Positions 47,509 to 57,726 of a stretch of 60,693 bases of DNA are shown in pieces. Each line of letters starts with the position of its first letter. The first letter of the stretch is position 1. The DNA is from Sporodiniella umbellata (lineage: Eukaryota > Mucoromycota > Mucoromycetes > Mucorales > Rhizopodaceae). Both the position numbers and the translations under genes were made by a program. The notes beneath the pieces are model-generated. The model was not told where the DNA came from, searched no databases, and saw nothing but the letters and a program-made list of their open reading frames with translations. Location of the stretch: assembly GCA_025677835.1 (NCBI GenBank), contig JAIXMR010000138.1:1-60693 (forward strand), given 5' to 3'.

Positions 47509-48380
47509 ATGGTAGAATGAAGCTTCTCTTTAAGAAACACAAACGTACCCACACACAAAAAAAACTAACTAAAGAATACAGGCCCGTAATGAAGAGAAAG
47601 CGCAATCCATGCTTTACCGGTTTCGTGAAGCACAAGCGGCACAGTTAGGATTAGCAAAAACAAGACAACGTAGACCGGGATTTGCAGGAAGTGTCAATTC
47701 AGTAACAGAGGCAGAAATGTGGAGAAGAGATTTGTTAAGCGAGGTTTCTCGAAAGATTGCAAAAATCCAAGACGGTAGGCATTCAAATCAATATTAGTCA
47801 TGCTCGGTACTGATATGTTCATGTCATGAAAGTAAGCTTGTCTGATTATCAAGTACGTGATCTGAACGATGAAATCAACAAACTCATGGGGCAAAAATAC
47901 CACTGGGAGAAGCGGATTGTGGATCTTGGAGGGCCGGATTATAGAGTAAACATTCCTTTAACAATTCAGAGAAAAACGAGAGTTACTAAGCGTGCATTTG
48001 TGTTTTACATATTATTGGAAATACAGAGATCGGGACCTAGAATGATCAGTTATGAAGGTAGAGAGGCACCAGGAATAAGAGGATACAGGTAGACTAGAAA
48101 CAAACGAGATAACGCTGTTACTAAGACAAGGCTATATAGATACTTTGGTCGCGCGAGAGATTTACCTGGTGTAAGAGAACTTTTTGAGCAAGCCGCATCC
48201 GAACCTGTCAATCGCTCAATAACTGAAATCAACCGCGATATAGATGCAGATTATTACGGATATCGTGATGAAGAAAACGAAGTGCTGTTAGAATATGAAA
48301 AAGCTCTTGAAAAGGAACTTGCTCAAAAACTACTCCATGCGCCTTTAGAAAGTCTGAAAGAAAACGAAGGGACAGCTTAG
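47509..48380 (+). CDS. isy1: ISY1 pre-mRNA splicing factor
   Basis: Component of the Prp19/NTC spliceosome complex that affects the first catalytic step and 3' splice-site fidelity. The start codon at 47509-47511 is followed directly by an intron (47512-47581), so the first coding exon is ATG alone. The second exon then begins ARNEEKAQSMLYRFREAQ, the family N terminus (MARNxEKA). Further motifs are FAGSVNSVTEAEMWRRDLL, VRDLNDEINKLMGQKYHWE and DLGGPDYR. After two more introns come REAPGIRGYRYFGRARDLPG, VRELFEQ and DADYYGYRDEE. The protein lacks the long acidic tail of animal ISY1 and ends ...ENEGTA at 48380. Confidence 0.93.
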
Positions 48381-48589
48381 ATTGTCTTGTTTGGATAATA
48401 AAATAAAGCTGTACTCTTTATCATTTCATAAAGGGATACCAAGCTTAATTTCGTTACGTGATCAATTGAACTCAGTTCATTATAAAGTTCATAGGATAGC
48501 CAATGACGGGCCGCAAACGCTTTGGTTGAGCCAATTTAGAGTTGGATAGTCTTTGTTCTTTTTTTTTTTTTTCTAATCCACTTTCGAGT

Positions 48590-49868
48590 ATGAAGCGAGT
48601 TACTTTGCTTTTATTGACCTTGGTGGTCTATATTGCACTAGTATTTGCCCAGGCCGATCCCAAAAAAAGCAAGCTTGTTTCTCTTGTCAACGAAGAGGGC
48701 TTAGTAAAGTTGAATAGCAACAGCTTTGACCGATTCACCGAAGGAAAACGTAATTATGGAATGGTAGTCTTGTTGACTGCCCTTGGCCCTCAATTCAAAT
48801 GTCATCCCTGTCGGTATGTATCTCGTTTACAGCCAACTCTGACGCGACTATAACATTCTTGTCTCTATTTTAGCGAATTAGACCCTGAGTACAAACTCAT
48901 TTCTAAAAGTTTTCAAAAAAACAAAAATAAGCAAGATCTTTTCTTTGGACATCTTGACTTTAACGATGGCCAAAGTGTTTATCACAAGGTAGATTGAAGA
49001 TGAGCCAAGTTCCTATTGAAAAGAAATCGCCTTAACATTACCTTAGCTTCAACTTGTATCTGCGCCTAACGTTTTATATTTCCCCCCTCAAAAAGCCGGT
49101 GAGTCCAAGCAGTTTGTTAGATACGATGTCACTCGAAGGTTAGCGAGAATACAATGGATGAATACCGAATATACAACTGACTCTGTCATTGTTCCCTTCT
49201 TTTTTTTTTTTAATAGTGGTATGGCAGCAGAGAACATTGCTGAATTCCTGAGCAAACAAACAGGATATTCGGTGAGAGCTATTCGTCCATTAAACTACGT
49301 TAAGATTGGAGGTCAATTGTTTTTAGCCGTTGCCGCTGCCGCTGTTTTAAAGTTACTTTATCGCAACCTTGGATTCGTTTTCTACAACAAAACAACTTGG
49401 ACTGCCATTTCTATCTTGTTTGTGTTGGTTATGACATCCGGCCATATGTGGAATCGTATTCGTGCACCAGCCTATTTTGCTCCTACACAGTCAGGAGAAA
49501 TCAACTACATTGCTTCTGGGTGAGGATAACTTTGAGCGCATAACTTGATTGTATACTTAATTATTTATTCTTGAAAAAAAAAAAAATAGCTTCTCTTCTC
49601 AAATGGGTATTGAGTCACAAATTGTTTCTAGTATTTGTAAGTTGGAGCTGACAAAACAAAAAAAGCTGAAGGTTAATTCTCTATCTTAGATGGCTGTCTG
49701 GCACTATGTTTGCTTGGATTGATTAAAATGGCTCCCAAGTTGGAAGACAAGAACGTACAAAAGTTTGCTATTTTCCTTTGGATTGGCTGCTTCATGTTTG
49801 TTTTCAGTGTATTATTGGCCCTTTTCAAGATCAAAAACGGATCTTATCCTTTCAAGCTGTTTATTTAA
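48590..49868 (+). CDS. ost3: OST3/OST6 (MagT1/TUSC3) oligosaccharyltransferase subunit
   Basis: ER membrane subunit of oligosaccharyltransferase; its lumenal thioredoxin fold helps glycosylation near disulfides. A signal peptide (VTLLLLTLVVYIALVFAQA) is followed by the thioredoxin-like domain with the redox motif CHPC and GHLDFNDGQSVYHKL. Four membrane segments follow: QLFLAVAAAAVLKLL, TAISILFVLVMTSG, GCLALCLLGLI and FLWIGCFMFVFSVLLAL. Introns follow CHPCR and several later exons; the joins keep frame. The stop is at 49866-49868, with a T-run/A-run just beyond it. Confidence 0.93.
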
Positions 49869-50481
49869 AATAAAAACAAGGTTTTCTTTTTTTTTTTTTA
49901 AAAAAAAAAAAAAACCAATTTTATATACATTTCAATGGGAAGCTACAATACAAAAAGAGAAAAACCAAACAAGAGAACGATCAACAGACACAGCTGAAAA
50001 GTGTATTAGCTATTTTGTTGCAGCCGAGTGCAGCTACTGAACTGATGATCAAACCTTCCACGTGAAGTGCAATTCGATAACTTGGAGCACTACAACAAAT
50101 GCCATACATAGTTTGACCCAGCACTGGCTTTACAAAAGAATGTTTCTCAGTGTTCTCTACCTTTAGGTTGTGTTCAAGATTCACTATGTGGGCATGTTTA
50201 GAATGCACACTGACTATTTTCAATATCCGGTATTACATTTGATTCGTTGTCAAGGCAGGCACTGCATGAAAGTGTCAATGGAAATCTAACAGTCACTAGT
50301 GAAATGTCAGTGTATAGAACAAAAATAGTTTATTTAACGAGAGAAACAAAAAGGTGCTTTTTGCAAGTGAAAAAAAAAAAAAAAAAAAAAAAAAGTCTAC
50401 ACAAGGTCTAAGGGTATTCTTTTTTTCTTTTAAAATATGTACACAAAAAAAGAAAACAAGAGTAAGAATAATAAATGAAAA
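49869..50481. other. Intergenic DNA between convergent genes
   Basis: Begins with a T-run then an A-run (about 49888-49914) after the ost3 stop and contains a further A-run at about 50370-50393. A minus-strand open frame (49981-50223) has cysteines but no recognisable family and no ATG start. Confidence 0.4.
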
Positions 50482-51131
50482 CTATTTCTTTTCACTTTCT
50501 TCCTCTTCACTCTCTTCATCGCTTTCATCAAAATCAAATTCAAAGTCGCTTCCGTCTTCGTTTTTAGGCTTGATTTCAGATACATCGTCTCCTCTTTCCA
50601 ATTTGCGTAAATAGCTTCTTTTTTGACGAAGCGTCATTCTATTCAACATGCGTTCCAATTCCTGTTCTTCCTTTTGTTCACTAGCGCTTGTCTTTACTTC
50701 GTCTTTGGTAGTAATAATTTCCTTTGATTCCAAGCATTTTGCACAAACGCCTCTGTTACTCGCACAGTTATCACAGAGAACGTGATAAGCTTCTTTAATG
50801 GCTTTTTCATGACAGCCAGTACTATTTCAAAAATATAAGCCAAACTTTCTCCACGGAGTGGGTTTTTTTTTTTTTTTTTTTTCCACTCTTCTACAAGAAA
50901 AAAAGCTTACCATTTCTTTACTGCAGTCAAAGGCTTGTATTTTTTATATTTCTTACGCCAGAGAATGACATCAGTACAACGTTGACAAAGACCATAAACA
51001 GGCAAAGCTGCAATTTCACGAGTCTTTTTGGAGCCTTTGTTGGCTCTCCAAGCAGTTGTGTTTTGGTGAGCTTGACCTTTTTTGGCGGAATTTCCTTTAC
51101 GGTTCGACCCCTTGGATTCGTAAACAGACAT
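50482..51131 (-). CDS. C9orf85-like (DUF2039) zinc-binding protein
   Basis: Member of a small eukaryotic family of unknown biochemical role. Exon 1 (51131-50911) encodes a basic N terminus and HQNTTAWRANKGSKKTREIA, then LCQRCTDVILWRKKYKKYKP. Exon 2 (50821-50482) completes CTGCHEKAIKEAYHVLCDNC and GVCAKC, giving four CxxC-type pairs that would bind zinc. The C terminus is charged and ends with a Glu/Asp/Ser-rich acidic tail (DFEFDFDESDEESEEEE). The split CxxC across the intron (T|GT ACT GGC TGT) supports the splice join. About 185 residues. Confidence 0.85.
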
Positions 51132-51315
51132 GGTGAAAGAAACAAGATGTCCTAAAAAAAAAAAAAAAAAAAGAAGAAAAAAAAAAAAAAAAAAAAAGAG
51201 GGCTTTCCTAAAAAAGGATTACCTGTCACAAACCACCCTTTTTTTTTTTTTTTTTTTTGTCAATGGACGTTTGACAACTCTCTTTTTTATTTATTATTCG
51301 TAATCTTTAAGGGTC

Positions 51316-51978
51316 ATGGTGAATTCAGGTCTTTCTAAAAAGCGTGCAGCTACGACAGAGATAGAGAAAAAAGCGTTCAAGAAACAACAAGTGAAAGATG
51401 TAAATTGTTTGTTGAAATAGTGTCAAAGCCAAAGCTAAACAAACAATTTCTTTAGGTTGAAAAAGGTAAAGTAGAACGTCAAAAGATACAATGACATAAA
51501 GAGACTCCGTTTTCTAACGGTTGCATTTCTTTTTTTTAAAAAAAAAGAAGGTGGCGAGGGATTATTTGACAACCTAGATGAGGAAATGGACCCTGAAGAA
51601 CTAAATGACATGATAAAAGATATGGATGAATCGGAAGACGACGACGCTTTGATGGAAAATTCGGATGAAGAAAGCGAGGTCGAAGGTCAGGATAGTGAGT
51701 TGGAAGAGGAGAAGAGTGAAGGAGAAGAGGCCAATGGCAAAGAACAAAGCAATATACCTCAAAAAGAAAAGAATACCTCACAGCGATTTAGAGATTCTTT
51801 CATGACAAAAATCACCCAAGCGTTCGGTAACGATCTGGATCAGATCAGACAGGAGCCTACTTTGAACGGCCCTCGCTTGGATGTCCTGATTGACTCTTTA
51901 GAGGCTGGCATCGACATTTTCTCCACTCTCGAGCAAGACATTATCTTGGCTGATGAAGAAAAAGCACAAACACTGTAA
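51316..51978 (+). CDS. rsa3: RSA3-type 60S ribosome assembly protein
   Basis: Nucleolar factor associated with early pre-60S particles. The N terminus from 51316 is basic (MVNSGLSKKRAATTEIEKKA), followed by two introns, the second ending in a T-run/A-run. The middle is acidic (EEMDPEELNDMIKDMDESED and an Asp/Glu run). The C-terminal RSA3 domain is clear: FRDSFMTKITQAFGNDLDQI, LDVLIDSLEAGIDIFS, EQDIILADEE. The first two joins are inferred from splice signals; the domain itself is on one exon. The gene lies just upstream of a NOG1 remnant, another 60S factor. Confidence 0.85.
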
Positions 51979-52160
51979 ATAGAATCTCTCTTTTTTTTTT
52001 TTTTTAATAAATAAAAACAATCCATACGCGATTGGACACATCTGTCTTTCAAAAGTCTGCGTTTGTCTGTGTGTAACCCTAAGCGTGTGGGTAACAATGG
52101 CCAATGAACAAAAGGAGGATGAATACTTTCAATTGTAGATTTTTTGAATCATAAAGAAAT

Positions 52161-52814
52161 TCTTATGCCGACTTGATGAACGTGTTGTATGACAAAGACC
52201 ATTACAAGCTGGCCTTGGGTCAAGTGAATACCGCACGTCATTTGATTGACCAGGTAGTGAAAGAGTATGTACGTTTGTTGAAGTTTGGCAACTCGCTTTA
52301 CCAACTGACATAACGTGGCGGACTTTATCGATCCTGAGATTGAAGAAAAGCTTGGAACGTGAAGAAGAGCGTCTGGAAGGATTCTAAGAGATCATGGATG
52401 ACGGTGAATGGCTGATGAAGGGAGCGGCCGATGCGATTCGAGACCGTAAAAAGATGATTGTACAAGCCCAGGGCTGTCAAGTATGCAAGCGATGAACGCC
52501 CCGTTGGCCAGTATGGGAGCTGAAGCCACCGATCGGATGCGTACCGCGGGTCGTAAACGTCAATGTGCTAATGCTGAAGCGGACGAAGCGGTAAGGGAAG
52601 CCAGTGCATCGGATCGTATGAAAGCCGAGGCATTGGCGATGGGTGAGATTGGCTTCCGTAACGTAAAGCAAAAGATGGAGGCTGACAAACAAAAGAAACA
52701 AAGCCAGAAGGGTAACAGTAAGCTGGGGTGAATCTGACCCGAAGCGTACAGACCAAAATGCCCAAACATCTGTTCAGCGGCAAACTATCTGCAGACACAC
52801 GAGATCGTCGTTAA
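52161..52814 (+). pseudogene. nog1: C-terminal pseudogene of the nucleolar GTPase NOG1
   Basis: NOG1 is a 60S-biogenesis GTPase. Recognisable pieces occur in family order but in different frames: [20 protein letters not shown] with [20 protein letters not shown] (to about 52290), NVADFIDPEIEEKL (about 52311-52352), EREEERLEGF then stop, ATDRMR (about 52530), and GFRNVKQKMEADKQKKQSQK (about 52650-52710). The last is VQTKMPKHLFSGK to the stop at 52812-52814. Stops, frame changes and a large internal deletion (between the end of the first block and NVADF) rule out a working protein. The N-terminal GTP-binding half is absent; the neighbouring RSA3 gene occupies that position. Confidence 0.85.
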
Positions 52815-52948
52815 ACCCTTTCCATCTATTCATCTCTTTACATGTCCATTCATCGATTTCTTTCATTTCTATTTCGGAGAAAATAAAATCTTTTTTTTTA
52901 AAAAAAAACCAAGGTTGACCCTTCTTTCTCACTTTTTCTTCACTTTCC

Positions 52949-53655
52949 ATGCATTATCCTCAAGCGCCTCGAGTAGGCAGAGATAATCAAATGTACGATG
53001 AGAATTCTATACGTCAAGTGAGCACTACAAAAAAAAAAAAAAAAAAAAAATGTTTGTGCCACTTTAGACATAACCGAGTATTTTCAAAGATCTCGGGCAC
53101 GATTGCAGTTGATCCCCGAACGGATCGCGTGTTGGTGATTTCGAGTAGTAAAAGAAAGAATGTTTGGGTTTTGGTAAGTACGATAGTGGCTATGATCATC
53201 GACCGACGGTTGCTTGTAGCCCAAAGGAGGTTGGGAAAACGATGAGACCCGAGAAGAAGCAGCGAAAAGAGAGGCTTTTGAAGAGGGTAAAAAAAAAAAA
53301 AAAAAAAAGGGGAGGCAGACGTTTCTTACCCTCTCCTTTTTAGGCGGTGTACAAGGCGAGCTGACTGGATTCACCGGTCGTTTTGTAGACTATGATGCGG
53401 ATGGCGACCCTAAAGGACATGTGTGGTTTTATGAACTCTGCGTAGAACGAGTGTACGATCAGTGGCCTGAAGACGATTTTCGTCAAAGAAGATGGGTAAT
53501 AATATTAAATAGACTGGATGGTTCTCAACTGGCCTTTTTTTTTTTTTTATTTATTTATTTAGTGTACTTTAGAAGAAGCGATTCAATTGCTCTCGTTCAA
53601 GCCTTTTATGCAGAAAGCGTTACTGGCTTCCTCTTTCGGTCAAAGGGCTTCCTAA
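52949..53655 (+). CDS. Nudix hydrolase, diphosphoinositol-polyphosphate phosphohydrolase type
   Basis: Likely cleaves diphosphoinositol polyphosphates and/or diadenosine polyphosphates (NUDT3/Aps1 group). Exons 52949-53017, 53090-53173 and 53221-53286 plus later ones keep frame. The Nudix box spans the exon 3/4 join: GGWENDETREEAAKREAFEE then GG, with the catalytic REAFEE intact. Before it are ISGTIAVDPRTDRVLVISSS and WVLPKGGW; after it FTGRFVDYDADGDPKGHVWF and a C-terminal helical region (LEEAIQLLSFKPFMQKAL). The stop at 53653-53655 is 5 bp from the stop of the opposite-strand gene, which belongs to the same family. Confidence 0.88.
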
Positions 53656-53660
53656 TGGCT

Positions 53661-54255
53661 TTACTCCATTTTTTGTAATGCAAGACAAGCAATTCGCTTA
53701 CTTCCCGAAGCCTCCAAAGCTTCTTGTTGTGTCATCTGTTGATGGTTTAGTATTTTCTAAAGAAATATTTTTTTTTTTTTTTGTATTACCCAGACGCGCT
53801 TTCGAGAGGCTTCTGGCCATTCATCTAAGAGAGTGGGATTATGAACTTCATAGATCCAATGATGGACTACAACGCGACCCTTTTTATTGGTTTCTGAGAA
53901 ACAACCGATACGCTTGGAGAGAAACTTGGCCTGTAAACCGGCTTTTTGCTGCAAGATACGTAGCGCGGCTTTTTCTGGGTGCTCCTCCAATTCACATTCG
54001 TCCCGAGGCATGACCCAGGCCGTTTCGTCCTTTTTGCTACTCAACATCAATACTTTCTTTTGAGCGGTATCTATGGCCAATACGCCTACAGCCTATCTTT
54101 TGGTTACTTGTCGCCTCTTCTTTCTTTCGGTTTACCTGACGGATTGGCTTTTCAATGGCCTCTTTCTTTGCCTTCTTCTTCTTGGCCTTCTTGGTATCTT
54201 TTGAAGTGAGTTTTGGAGAGTCTAGGGAAGGTTGGATCAGTGTTGTAGCAGCCAT
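53661..54255 (-). CDS. Nudix-fold protein with a degraded catalytic box
   Basis: Three exons from the ATG at 54255. The first encodes a basic N terminus (KDTKKAKKKKAKKEAIEKP). The second begins AVGVLAIDTAQKKVLMLSSK and WVMPRDECELEEHPEKAAL, then RILQQKAGL. In an active Nudix box the last part reads REUxEExGU; here the Arg and both metal-binding Glu are replaced (LRILQQKAG), and the leading Gly-Gly is PRD. The rest of the fold, VVVHHWIYEVHNPTLLDEWP, is conserved in layout with the plus-strand neighbour. A third exon gives a helical C terminus to 53661. It is probably a non-catalytic paralogue that binds a ligand or partner. Confidence 0.8.
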
Positions 54256-54720
54256 TCTAAAGATAATAAGAAAAAGATGTGAAAAACACAAAAGAAAAAA
54301 GGTGTTTGAAAGGGGAGGAGGAAACCTTTTTATACCCAATAATAATAATAAAAAAAAAAAAAAGAAGGCTTGCTCCCCTCTTTTTACGTGTCAAGCATTA
54401 ACGCGGGTGCCTTCCCAACAAGTTGCCTTTAATTGATTGCTTTATTTAGAAACACGGCCCCTGGTATAAGTACAGTAGAGAATACCCTTTGTTCAAACTC
54501 AATCCTAAATAAAATGATTGGTTCAATAGAAATAAAAGAAATGCATGTGAACCGAGGGTAAGAGAAGTCTAGAATAAATAATAATAATAGCCTCCCCCCC
54601 CCAAGTGACGACCCGGGTCAAAAAAAAAAAAAAAAAAAAAAAAGAAGGGGAGGAGATCACTCTTTGAAAATAAAAGGAGAAGAGAGGTAAGGGCGTTAGA
54701 GACTGTACATAAATAGAGTG

Positions 54721-54764
<44 letters not shown>

Positions 54765-54808
54765 AAAGAATGCGCGAGTTTTGCTTAAAAAAGAATCATC
54801 CAAAGTGT
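54256..54808. other. Intergenic DNA with long A-runs
   Basis: Divergent promoter-poor spacer with a 41-base A-run (54723-54763) and a 23-base A-run (54620-54642). No gene is supported; long phenylalanine-rich minus-strand frames here are translations of the homopolymers. Confidence 0.45.
54723..54763. repeat. 41-base A homopolymer
   Basis: The longest homopolymer in the window, about 45 bp beyond the 14-3-3 stop codon in the minus-strand direction. Confidence 0.95.
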
Positions 54809-55861
54809 TTATTTGGCTTCCTCAGCAGCGGGTTCTGCCTTGGCTTCATCTCCTTTGTCTGCTTCTATAGATAGGTTAGAGAGTGGAAAGGGAAGAGGGG
54901 AGAGGGGGGGGTTTACCTTCTTGTAAATCCGAAGTCCATAAGGTAAGGTTGTCTCTTAACAGTTGCATGATCAGTGTAGAATCCTTGTAGGATTCTTCTG
55001 AAAGTGTATCCAACTCAGCAATGGCATCATCGAAAGCTTGCTTGGCCAGATGGCAAGCACGATCGGGAGAGTTGAGGATTTCATAGTAAAAGACCGAGAA
55101 ATTTAAAGCGAGACCGAGACGGATAGGGTGCGTAGGGGCAAGTTCCGTTTGAGCGACTTCGGTGGCGGTTTTGTAGGCTTCGTGTGCTTGCGTGGCGGAT
55201 TCTTTGCGGTGTTCGCTGGTTAAGAACTCGGCAAGGTAACGATGGTAATCACCCATCCTGAACAAAAGGTTAAGAAAACCTGGTACGTGCACGGAGCAGA
55301 CTTACATTTTGTAATAAAACACCTTGGACTCTCCCCCTTGCGCATGAGGAATCAAATGATCGTTCAAGACAGCCAAGATGTCTTTACAGACATCTTGAAG
55401 TTCGGTCTCAATCTTCTGACGGTAGGCTTTAATCTTCTCCACCTGACTTGAGTTGCCCTTGCTTTCTTCTTTTTGTTCAATCGAAGACACGATTCTCCAA
55501 GAGGCACGACGAGCACCAATCACGTTCTTATAGGCCACAGACAGCAAGTTGCGTTCTTCCACTGTTAACTCAACACCCAGCTGTAGATAGCGTCAATATC
55601 GGATCATCAAAATAGACACGTTTCCCCCTCCTTATTTTTATGGATTCTATTTTACCTTCGCGACGTTCTTGGTAAATCCAACCATTTCTAATCAACGCAC
55701 TTAGTTTTTTTTTTTTTTTTTTGGTCTCGGTCGATTTCTCTTACCGTCGTAACGCTCAGCTTGTTCCGCAAGCTTAGCCATATAAACATTGTTTTCACGT
55801 TCCTAACAGGAAGAGTGAGAAAAAGGCCAGGCAACCCACCCTTTTCGCTTACTGTAGACAT
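54809..55861 (-). CDS. 14-3-3 protein
   Basis: Dimeric phosphoserine/threonine-binding adaptor. The start at 55861 (MST) is followed by an intron, then [19 protein letters not shown]. The next exons give [20 protein letters not shown] and [20 protein letters not shown], the first family signature. Phosphopeptide-binding residues occur in [23 protein letters not shown] and [13 protein letters not shown], then [20 protein letters not shown] and [12 protein letters not shown], the second signature. The variable tail is on the last exon and is rich in Glu, Ala and Lys. Six introns or so; all joins keep frame. About 255 residues, as usual. Confidence 0.95.
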
Positions 55862-56958
55862 CCTTTTGTTTTTTTTGGGTCCAAAATGGAAAAAAAGAAA
55901 AAATTAAAAAAAAAAAAAAAAAAAACTAAAAAATTAAAAACCTCATCCAGTTCCCTGATGATGATAAGCACATTCAAGGCGGAGATGACAATCCAAAAAT
56001 GAAAGGTGGATTTTTGACGTCACAGCGTTAAGCGAATCAAAGAGATCCCATCCACAAATCAAATTTTTTGTCTGTCAAAATCTGTCATTACCAAAGAATC
56101 CTCTTAAACAAAGCATGTACGTGGAAACTGAAAGCCTTAAGAGTGACCAGCGTTTGCCCTTTTGAGTGGCGTGTTTTAATTCACTTCAAAAAAAGATGTT
56201 TTTTTTTTTTTTTTTTTTTTTTCAAACAAGCTGTGAATCAAATCAAATCAAACCTTGCATACACTCTATGTCGACAGTGATAATAATAATGCAGTCTTTA
56301 GACTTCGGATAATGAAAAAAGAGCTAGAATCACCTCCCCTACCCTTGTCGTCGTTGAAATCACCACCAAAAAAGAATAATTTTTGAAAAAAAAAAAAAAA
56401 AAAAAAAAACCCATTTTCTGTAAAAAAAGATATAAAACGTTCATAAAACGTTAATAAATGACTGGAACGTGGTACATGAAAAGGATTGCTTTTTTTGTCT
56501 ATTTTCAATATACAACCCATCAACCCCCGCTGATTCTGCCAAGCCAAAGGAAAAAGACGACCCAAGGGCGATAAAAACTCGATGGATCAAAAAGAAAGAG
56601 AGAGAAATAAACAAAGCCTGATGGCATCGATTGCTTGACTTGTTCAACTCAAAGCATGATGTGAATAGACTGATATAGAAAGCACCTGAAAGCAAAGGGA
56701 GGAGACCTAATGTATCACACACTCAATCGGAGAAAGAAAACCAAGGGTCACGGCCACGATCTTAATTGCTTTGTATTGATTTGAATAGCGCACAGGTAGA
56801 AAGCAAGATGGTAAGACAAGCCAATCTATGAAAAGGTATATAAAGATGCTCTTTTTTTTTTCTTTATCAACCACAACATCTCTCCTTTTTTTTTTTTCTA
56901 AAAGAAAACCCACACTTGACACCCCATTCCTATCACTTAAAAACCCCCCCTTAAAGAA
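55862..56958. other. Intergenic DNA between divergent genes
   Basis: About 1.1 kb shared by the 14-3-3 gene (minus) and the LysM gene (plus), with A- and T-runs (55906-55924, 56202-56222, 56385-56409). No coding exon is recognised on either strand. Confidence 0.45.
56838..56846 (+). promoter_or_regulatory. TATA element of the LysM-protein gene
   Basis: A TATATAAAG sequence about 113 bp before the ATG at 56959, followed by a pyrimidine-rich leader, a common arrangement for highly expressed fungal genes. Confidence 0.5.
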
Positions 56959-57670
56959 ATGAAGTTTACTTTGGCTGCTCTTGCTCTTGTTTCTGCTGTC
57001 TCTGCTCTCAGTGACTGTGTTGAACAACATGTTGGTAAGTTCAGACACTATATATCGAAAAGAAAACTCATGAAAAAGAATAGCCAAGGCTGGTGATACC
57101 TGTGCCTCGGTTGCTGCTGAAAAGAAGATCAGCATCCAGACCATGTACAAGTTGAACTATGAAGCCGTTCAACACAACACCTGTGCTGATTTGATCGAAG
57201 GTGAAGTCTATTGTGTCAAATCTAGCCTCGGTAAGAGAAACTGGTTCTACAAGACCCAGAGTCTCAAGGGTAAGAAGTTGGCCCTTGCCAAACAAAAGGC
57301 GGCTGCTTTCAAGAAGCATACCAAAAAGACCACCAAAAAGACCACCAAAAAGACCACTACCACCAAAAAGACCACTACCACCAAGAAACCCAATACTACC
57401 GGTGGTAAGGTCACTCAATCCAGACCGGGCAATGACTGGAGCTCGACACCTAAAAACGCCCCAGCCAATGCTGTTCGACACATTGTCTCCAACTGTAACA
57501 AGTACTCTACCGTCACCTCTTCCGATAGCTGGTGTGGCGACTTTGCCAAACGCAATGGTATTGCTACTGAAAAACTCTATGATTGGAACGCTGGTCTTCA
57601 TCGTTCGGGTGCTCATGTGTGTGATAACCTGGATGATGGCAAGGCTTACTGTGTTGGCGTCAGCCAATAA
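56959..57670 (+). CDS. Secreted protein with two LysM domains
   Basis: LysM domains bind chitin or other N-acetylglucosamine polymers; fungal secreted LysM proteins can shield hyphae or sequester chitin fragments. A signal peptide (MKFTLAALALVSAVSALS) is followed by LysM 1 (GDTCASVAAEKKISIQTMYK, LIEGEVYCV), a Lys/Thr-rich linker of repeated TKKTTKK-like units, and LysM 2 (RHIVSNCNKYSTVTSSDSWC to LDDGKAYCVGVS). Paired cysteines suggest disulfides. The single intron (57035-57083) splits the first domain; the AATAG acceptor keeps frame. About 220 residues, no membrane anchor. A long minus-strand open frame over the same DNA is a shadow. Confidence 0.9.
57320..57390. repeat. Short in-frame repeat in the LysM linker
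   Basis: 12- to 15-bp units coding for TKKT/TTTKK, about five in a row. Such Thr-rich linkers are likely O-mannosylated. Confidence 0.7.
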
Positions 57671-57726
57671 AGGTTTCTCTATGTATAAAAATAATAAAAA
57701 CACCCTAAGGAGAGCCTTTTGACTGT

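Noticed and set aside
54569..54766. Phenylalanine-rich minus-strand open frame
   Set aside because: Translation of long A-runs; no coding character.
57068..57703. Long minus-strand open frame (211 codons) over the LysM gene
   Set aside because: It is the complement of a well-supported secreted protein, and the glycine/phenylalanine repeats are reverse translations of the Thr/Lys linker.
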